From the NCBI RefSeq assembly GCF_019754295.1, contig NZ_VIRV01000008.1:1-64000 (forward strand): a stretch of 64,000 nucleotides of DNA, read 5' to 3'. The position numbers and the translations under genes were made by a program. This document shows, one piece after another, positions 59,030 to 64,000 of this stretch. A model generated the notes under the pieces. That model saw only the letters and a list, made by a program, of their open reading frames with translations. It did not search any database and was not told the DNA's origin. This DNA is from Sellimonas caecigallum. Its GTDB lineage: Bacteria > Bacillota > Clostridia > Lachnospirales > Lachnospiraceae. The stretch's first letter is position 1; each line of letters opens with the position of its first letter.

Positions 59030-59096
59030 GCCGAAAGCAACTGAAAACAGAGCGGCAAAGACCGCTCCGAAAATTTAAGTTTAGGAGGTATACGTT

Positions 59097-59639
59097 ATGT
59101 CACGTATCGGAAGACTTCCGGTTGCAATTCCGGAAGGAGTAACTGTTGAAATCGCAGAAAACAACAAAGTGACTGTAACAGGTCCGAAGGGAACTCTCGT
59201 GAGAGAACTTCCTGTAGAAATGGAAATCAAAAAAGAAGACAATACAATCGTGGTAACAAGACCGAACGATTTGAAAAAGATGAAATCTTTACATGGTCTT
59301 ACAAGAACACTGATTTACAACATGGTGATCGGTGTTACAGAAGGATATCAGAAGGTTCTTGAAGTAAACGGTGTAGGTTACAGAGCTGCAAAAGCTGGAA
59401 AGAAACTTACATTAAACCTTGGATATTCTCATCCGGTAGAAATGGAAGATCCGGAAGGCATCGAGACAGTTCTGGAAGGACAGAACAAAATCATTGTTAA
59501 AGGTATCAGTAAAGAAAAAGTTGGCCAATACGCAGCTGAAATCAGAGATAAGAGAAGACCGGAACCGTACAAGGGCAAAGGTATCAAGTATGCTGATGAA
59601 GTAATCAGACGTAAAGTTGGTAAAACTGGTAAGAAATAA
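59097..59639 (+). CDS. rplF: 50S ribosomal protein L6
   Basis: 180 aa. [15 protein letters not shown] start, [23 protein letters not shown] core and C-terminal [16 protein letters not shown] tail typical of L6 near the factor-binding site. TAGGAGG precedes it. Confidence 0.97.
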   Translation: MSRIGRLPVAIPEGVTVEIAENNKVTVTGPKGTLVRELPVEMEIKKEDNTIVVTRPNDLKKMKSLHGLTRTLIYNMVIGVTEGYQKVLEVNGVGYRAAKAGKKLTLNLGYSHPVEMEDPEGIETVLEGQNKIIVKGISKEKVGQYAAEIRDKRRPEPYKGKGIKYADEVIRRKVGKTGKK

Positions 59640-59656
59640 GTAAGGAGAGTGTGAAA

Positions 59657-60025
59657 ATGGTTAGCAAAAAATCAAGAAGCGAAGTTCGTTTAAATAAACA
59701 TAGAAAATTACGCAACCGTTTCAGCGGTACTGCTGAGAGACCACGTCTTGCTGTATTCAGAAGCAACAATCATATGTATGCTCAGATCATCGATGATACA
59801 GTTGGAAACACTCTGGTATCAGCTTCCACTCTTCAGAAAGACGTGAAAGCAGAACTGGAAAAGACCAACAATGTTGAAGCAGCAGCATATCTTGGTACGG
59901 TAATTGCAAAGAAAGCCCTGGAAAAAGGTATTACTACAGTTGTCTTTGACAGAGGCGGCTTCATATATCAGGGAAAGATCAAAGCATTAGCTGATGCAGC
60001 TAGAGAAGCTGGACTGGAATTCTAG
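59657..60025 (+). CDS. rplR: 50S ribosomal protein L18
   Basis: 122 aa. [22 protein letters not shown] and [24 protein letters not shown] motifs of the 5S rRNA-binding protein. ATG 59657 is preferred over GTG 59651 because AAGGAG at 59642 is at proper distance only for the former. Confidence 0.95.
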   Translation: MVSKKSRSEVRLNKHRKLRNRFSGTAERPRLAVFRSNNHMYAQIIDDTVGNTLVSASTLQKDVKAELEKTNNVEAAAYLGTVIAKKALEKGITTVVFDRGGFIYQGKIKALADAAREAGLEF

Positions 60026-60046
60026 AAGTTGAGGAGGAAAACACAG

Positions 60047-60556
60047 ATGAGACGTAATCATATTGATGCTAGTCAGTTAGAATTGAATGAAAAAGTAGTG
60101 TCAATCAAACGTGTAACCAAAGTTGTTAAAGGTGGCCGTCACTTCAGATTCACAGCTTTAGTAGTTGTTGGCGACGGAAAAGGACACGTTGGAGCAGGAC
60201 TGGGTAAAGCAGCAGAAATCCCGGAAGCAATCCGCAAAGGGAAAGAAGATGCAATGAAGAACCTGATCACTGTTGCTCTTAATAACGAAGAAAGCATCAC
60301 TCACGATATTTATGGAAAATACGGAAGTGCTACAGTGCTTCTGAAGACAGCACCGGAAGGTACCGGAGTTATCGCCGGAGGTCCGGCGCGTGCCGTAATC
60401 GAAATGGCAGGTATCAAAAACATCCGTACAAAATCTTTAGGTTCTAACAACAAACAGAACGTTGTTCTCGCTACACTGAATGGTCTTGCAAATGTAAAGA
60501 CACCGGAAGATGTGGCAAGACTTCGCGGGAAATCTATCGAAGAGATCGTAGGCTAA
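60047..60556 (+). CDS. rpsE: 30S ribosomal protein S5
   Basis: 169 aa. [24 protein letters not shown]-terminal double-stranded-RNA-binding part and C-terminal [15 protein letters not shown] segment. ATG 60047 follows GGAGGAAA; an in-frame TTG at 60029 is not supported. Confidence 0.96.
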   Translation: MRRNHIDASQLELNEKVVSIKRVTKVVKGGRHFRFTALVVVGDGKGHVGAGLGKAAEIPEAIRKGKEDAMKNLITVALNNEESITHDIYGKYGSATVLLKTAPEGTGVIAGGPARAVIEMAGIKNIRTKSLGSNNKQNVVLATLNGLANVKTPEDVARLRGKSIEEIVG

Positions 60557-60570
60557 GGAGGACGGTTCAC

Positions 60571-60753
60571 ATGGCAAATTTGAAAATCACATTAGTGAAA
60601 TCAACAATCGGTGCCATTCCGAAGCATAAAAAGACAGTTGAAGCATTAGGACTGAAGAAGATGCACAAAACAGTTGTGCTTCCGGATAATGCAGCGACAA
60701 GAGGCATGGTACAGCAGATTAGACATTTAGTAAAAGTGGAAGAAGAAGCTTAA
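60571..60753 (+). CDS. rpmD: 50S ribosomal protein L30
   Basis: 60 aa, full-length bacterial L30: [25 protein letters not shown] and [13 protein letters not shown] in outline. AAGGAGG lies 14 nt upstream. Confidence 0.96.
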   Translation: MANLKITLVKSTIGAIPKHKKTVEALGLKKMHKTVVLPDNAATRGMVQQIRHLVKVEEEA

Positions 60754-60776
60754 TTGAAAGATAAGGAGGTGTCATA

Positions 60777-61217
60777 ATGGACTTATCAAATTTAAGACCA
60801 GCTGATGGTTCAAAACACAGCGATAATTTCAGAAGAGGCCGTGGTCACGGTTCAGGAAATGGTAAGACTGCCGGAAAAGGACACAAAGGTCAGAAAGCTC
60901 GTTCCGGAGCACCAAGACCGGGATTTGAAGGTGGACAGATGCCATTATACAGACGTATTCCGAAGAGAGGTTTCACTTGCAGAAACTCTAAGGAAATCGT
61001 AGCTGTTAACTTAAGTGTATTGGAAGCATTCGAAAATGATGCAGTTGTATCTGTTGCAACATTAATCGAAAACGGAATTATTAAGAATCCGAAAGACGGA
61101 GTAAAGATTCTTGGAAATGGAGAATTAACCAAAAAACTTACAGTTCAGGCTAATGCTTTCAGCGAAAGCGCAAAGGCTAAAATTGAAGCACTTGGTGGAA
61201 AAGCAGAGGTGATCTAA
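60777..61217 (+). CDS. rplO: 50S ribosomal protein L15
   Basis: 146 aa. Glycine/arginine-rich N-terminus ([20 protein letters not shown]) that threads through 23S rRNA, then [19 protein letters not shown]. Stop is directly followed by the secY TTG start. Confidence 0.97.
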   Translation: MDLSNLRPADGSKHSDNFRRGRGHGSGNGKTAGKGHKGQKARSGAPRPGFEGGQMPLYRRIPKRGFTCRNSKEIVAVNLSVLEAFENDAVVSVATLIENGIIKNPKDGVKILGNGELTKKLTVQANAFSESAKAKIEALGGKAEVI

Positions 61218-62534
61218 TTGCTGCAGACAGTCCGTAGGGCATTTCAGATTGAAGAGATCAGAAAAAGACTGTTCTTCACATTTTTGATGCTGATTGTAGT
61301 AAGACTCGGCTCTGAGCTGCCTACACCAGGCGTGGATCCGACATATATCCAGGACTTCTTCGCGAGCCAGACCGGTGATGCATTTAACTTTTTTAATGCA
61401 TTTACCGGCGGTTCTTTCACGCAGATGTCGGTGTTTGCGCTGAGTATTACTCCTTATATTACATCTTCCATTATTGTCCAGCTTATGACCATCGCGATTC
61501 CGAAACTGGAAGAGATGCAGAAAGAGGGAGAAGAAGGAAGAAAGAAAATGACAGCTATTACCCGTTATCTTACGGTTGTGCTGGCATTGGTAGAGTCCAC
61601 AGCTATGGCAGTAGGATTTGGACGTCAGGGACTTCTGATAGAATTCAACTTTGTGAACGCAGCGGTAGTTGTTCTCACATTGACGGCAGGTTCTACTTTA
61701 CTGATGTGGATCGGTGAGCGTATCACAGAAAATGGTGTCGGAAACGGTATTTCCATCGTTCTTCTTATCAACATCATTTCTCGTGTGCCAAGCGATTTTA
61801 TTACCTTATATGAGCAGTTTATCAAAGGGAAAAGCCTTGCCACAGGAGGACTTGCAGCTCTGATTATTTTGGCGGTTCTTCTTGTAGTCGTCGTATTTGT
61901 CATCGTCCTTCAGGACGCTGTTAGAAAAATTCCGGTACAGTATTCACAGAAAGTGATCGGAAGAAAGACAATGGGCGGCCAGACGACCAGCATCCCTCTC
62001 AAGGTAAATACAGCCGGCGTTATCCCGGTTATCTTCGCATCTTCTCTGATGCAGTTTCCGGTTGTCATCGCTGCCTTTCTTGGAAAAGGCAACGGCGACG
62101 GAATTGGAAGCGAGATCCTGAAGGGACTGAGTTCCAACAACTGGTGCAACCCATCCCAGATCCAATATTCATGGGGGCTGCTCGTATATATTCTTTTGAC
62201 AATATTCTTTGCATATTTCTACACGAGTATTACATTCAATCCGATGGAGATTGCAAACAATATGAAAAAGAGCGGCGGGTTCATCCTCGGTATTCGTCCG
62301 GGAAGACCTACTGTAGAATATTTGACAAAGATCCTGAACAACATCATTTTTATCGGTGCCTGCGGACTTGTGATCGTGCAGGTTATCCCGTTTTTCTTTA
62401 ACGGCGTCTTTGGTGCCAATGTATCTTTCGGAGGAACATCCCTGATTATTATCGTGGGTGTTGTTCTTGAGACGATCAAGAAAGTGGAATCTATGATGCT
62501 TGTTCGTAATTACAAAGGATTCTTAAATACCTGA
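61218..62534 (+). CDS. secY: Preprotein translocase subunit SecY
   Basis: Channel subunit of 438 aa with ten membrane segments. N-terminal RLGSELPTPGVDP, plug region, GVGNGISIVLLINI, and the C5 loop with RRK(T)MGGQTTSIPLKVN near residue 255 that binds SecA/ribosome; C-terminal LVRNYKGFL. The start is TTG at 61218, adjoining the rplO stop, with GAGGTGAT overlapping it as binding site, so it is coupled to rplO. Confidence 0.95.
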   Translation: MLQTVRRAFQIEEIRKRLFFTFLMLIVVRLGSELPTPGVDPTYIQDFFASQTGDAFNFFNAFTGGSFTQMSVFALSITPYITSSIIVQLMTIAIPKLEEMQKEGEEGRKKMTAITRYLTVVLALVESTAMAVGFGRQGLLIEFNFVNAAVVVLTLTAGSTLLMWIGERITENGVGNGISIVLLINIISRVPSDFITLYEQFIKGKSLATGGLAALIILAVLLVVVVFVIVLQDAVRKIPVQYSQKVIGRKTMGGQTTSIPLKVNTAGVIPVIFASSLMQFPVVIAAFLGKGNGDGIGSEILKGLSSNNWCNPSQIQYSWGLLVYILLTIFFAYFYTSITFNPMEIANNMKKSGGFILGIRPGRPTVEYLTKILNNIIFIGACGLVIVQVIPFFFNGVFGANVSFGGTSLIIIVGVVLETIKKVESMMLVRNYKGFLNT

Positions 62535-62538
62535 TGAT

Positions 62539-62571
62539 TTTAGCTCGCGGAAACCTTTTTCGCGAGTTAAA
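62539..62571 (+). promoter_or_regulatory. Hairpin between secY and adk
   Basis: An 11-bp stem with one G-U pair (TTTAGCTCGCG with CGCGAGTTAAA, 11-nt loop). No T run follows, so it is more likely a processing or stability element than a full terminator. Confidence 0.5.
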
Positions 62572-62604
62572 GTTCTATAAAGAGATATTATGGAGGGACA
62601 CAAA

Positions 62605-63249
62605 ATGAAAGTGATTATGTTAGGTGCTCCGGGTGCAGGAAAAGGCACACAGGCGAAAAAGATCGCAGCAAAGTATGAGATTCCACATATTTCCACAGGA
62701 GATATCTTCCGTGCGAATATCAAGGAAGGGACAGAACTTGGAAAGAAAGCAAAAGAGTATATGGATCAGGGCCTGCTTGTACCGGACGAACTCGTTGTAG
62801 ACCTCGTAGTTGACCGTGTAAAGCAGGATGACTGCAAAAACGGATATGTTCTGGACGGATTCCCGAGAACGATCCCGCAGGCAGAAGCGCTTGATAAAGC
62901 CCTTGCTTCTTTTGGAGATAAGATGGACTATGCCATTGACGTGGAAGTACCGGATGAAAACATCGTAAATCGGATGGGCGGAAGAAGAGCCTGTGTCGGG
63001 TGCGGAGCTACATATCATCTTGTGTACGCGGCGCCGAAAGTGGAAAATGTCTGCGATACATGTGGGAAAGAGCTGATTCTCAGGGATGACGACAAACCGG
63101 AAACAGTTCAGAAACGTCTCAATGTGTACCACGAACAGACACAGCCGCTTATCGATTACTACAAGAATTCAGGTATTTTAAAAGAAGTTGACGGCACTGT
63201 AGATATCGATGATGTGTTCCAGGAAATCGTGAAGATTTTAGGAGAATAG
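62605..63249 (+). CDS. adk: Adenylate kinase, zinc-type LID
   Basis: 214 aa. P-loop [10 protein letters not shown] at residues 7-16, DGFPRT near residue 84, and a LID domain with four cysteines (CVGC and CDTC about 20 residues apart), the structural-zinc form. Interconverts ATP+AMP and 2 ADP. ATG 62605 follows GGAGGG; an in-frame ATG at 62590 overlaps that site. Standard secY-adk-map order. Confidence 0.96.
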   Translation: MKVIMLGAPGAGKGTQAKKIAAKYEIPHISTGDIFRANIKEGTELGKKAKEYMDQGLLVPDELVVDLVVDRVKQDDCKNGYVLDGFPRTIPQAEALDKALASFGDKMDYAIDVEVPDENIVNRMGGRRACVGCGATYHLVYAAPKVENVCDTCGKELILRDDDKPETVQKRLNVYHEQTQPLIDYYKNSGILKEVDGTVDIDDVFQEIVKILGE

Positions 63250-63251
63250 AA

Positions 63252-64000
63252 ATGTCCGTTAAGATCAAATCAGCAAGAGAAATTGAATTGATGACAGAAG
63301 CGGGGAGAATACTGGAAAAGGTTCATCAGGAGCTTTCCTGTGCGCTTCACGCTGGCATGACGACCGCTGATATTGATAAGCTTGGGGAGGAAGTCATAAG
63401 GAGTTACGGCTGCGTACCTTCCTTCCTGGGTTATAACGGCTATCCGGCTTCCATTTGTGTTTCCATCAATGAAGAAGTAGTCCATGGGATTCCAAGCAGA
63501 AACAGGATCATAAAAGACGGCGATATAGTCTCCCTTGATGCGGGAGTGATCTGGAAAGGTTATCATTCCGATGCGGCAAGAACCCATGCAGTGGGGGAGA
63601 TCCCAAAGGAGACGCAGGAACTGATAGCAAGAACGAGAGAAAGTTTTTTTGAAGGAATCAAATATGCCAGGGAAGGAAACCATCTGTATGACATATCGAA
63701 AGCCATCGGAGAGTATGCCCGCCGCTTCGGGTATGGAGTGGTGGAAGAGCTGTGCGGACATGGCATCGGTACGAAACTCCACGAAGATCCGCAGATACCC
63801 AATTTCGAGATGCCAAGACGAGGCATAAAGCTGAAGGCAGGCATGACGCTTGCAGTTGAGCCGATGATCAATCTGGGTACGGCAAAAGTAAATTGGCTTT
63901 CTGATGGATGGACCGTAGTCACAAAAGACGGAAAGCCGTCGGCGCACTACGAAAACACGATTCTGATCACAGACGGGGAACCGAAGATCCTGACATTGTC
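63252..64000 (+). CDS. map: Type I methionine aminopeptidase, 3' end cut by window
   Basis: The first 249 codons are present and the window ends before the stop codon. Removes N-terminal Met from nascent proteins using two metal ions. Ligands visible: LDAG and HSDAART (two Asp), GHGIGTKLHEDP (His), VEPMIN (Glu) and a C-terminal HYENTILIT (Glu), so nearly the whole catalytic domain is covered. No N-terminal zinc-finger extension. ATG 63252 is two bases after the adk stop. Confidence 0.93.
   Translation, partial: MSVKIKSAREIELMTEAGRILEKVHQELSCALHAGMTTADIDKLGEEVIRSYGCVPSFLGYNGYPASICVSINEEVVHGIPSRNRIIKDGDIVSLDAGVIWKGYHSDAARTHAVGEIPKETQELIARTRESFFEGIKYAREGNHLYDISKAIGEYARRFGYGVVEELCGHGIGTKLHEDPQIPNFEMPRRGIKLKAGMTLAVEPMINLGTAKVNWLSDGWTVVTKDGKPSAHYENTILITDGEPKILTL

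Noticed and set aside
1-64000. CRISPR array, prophage or insertion sequence
   Set aside because: No repeat-spacer pattern, integrase, transposase, phage structural gene or flanking target duplication was seen.

Overview
The window looks like the chromosome of an anaerobic, amino-acid- and sugar-fermenting Clostridia member, most likely Lachnospiraceae (Clostridium cluster XIVa). That placement is inferred from a selenium-dependent D-proline reductase operon, a membrane pyrophosphatase, a zinc-type S14 protein, strong AGGAGG ribosome binding sites and the clostridial S10-spc gene order. No CRISPR array, insertion sequence or rRNA was seen. The only tRNA is tRNA-Sec.

Layout. (1) 1-6.4 kb: sucrose/fructoside module with an ABC binding lipoprotein, two permeases (the first broken by a one-base frameshift near 1600), a GH32 fructosidase and a GH13 amylosucrase-like enzyme. 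(2) 6.5-9.8 kb: NitT/TauT-type ABC importer followed by an AAA ATPase. (3) 9.9-15.4 kb: M42 peptidase, ECF sigma factor with its membrane regulator and a matching ECF-type promoter, an unknown charged membrane protein, and a divergent Fe-S protein / Crp-Fnr regulator pair. (4) 15.5-18.7 kb: compact modification locus with an HNH-like domain fused to a C5 cytosine methyltransferase, overlapped by a D12-class adenine methyltransferase. (5) 18.7-26.3 kb: M20 dipeptidase, heterodimeric ABC exporter, GntR regulator, serine acetyltransferase, a 52-aa protein and a HAD phosphatase. (6) 26.3-30.2 kb, minus strand: methyltransferase, CBM9-like protein, NagB, NagA and a small unknown.

(7) 30.3-51.1 kb is a selenium/proline island. 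It holds YedF, SelD (itself with an in-frame UGA), SelA, SelB, a LysR regulator, a cysteine desulfurase-like enzyme, a YedE-type transporter, TusA-like and DUF3343 carriers, a pyrophosphatase, a TetR regulator and proline racemase (PrdF). The tRNA-Sec gene follows, then PrdC, a free-standing copy of the PrdA N-terminal domain, PrdA, a small conserved protein, PrdB (in-frame UGA), PrdD, PrdE and a divergent TauE-family permease. Selenium supply, the complete Sec-insertion machinery and the main Sec client are therefore contiguous. PrdF would make D-proline from L-proline, and PrdA/PrdB would reduce it to 5-aminovalerate with electrons delivered through PrdC.

(8) 51.2-64 kb: a strong promoter and structured leader precede rpsJ through secY, adk and a truncated map.

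The least explained items are the stand-alone PrdA N-terminal domain, the HNH/C5-methyltransferase fusion with its adenine methyltransferase partner, and the structured ribosomal leader.
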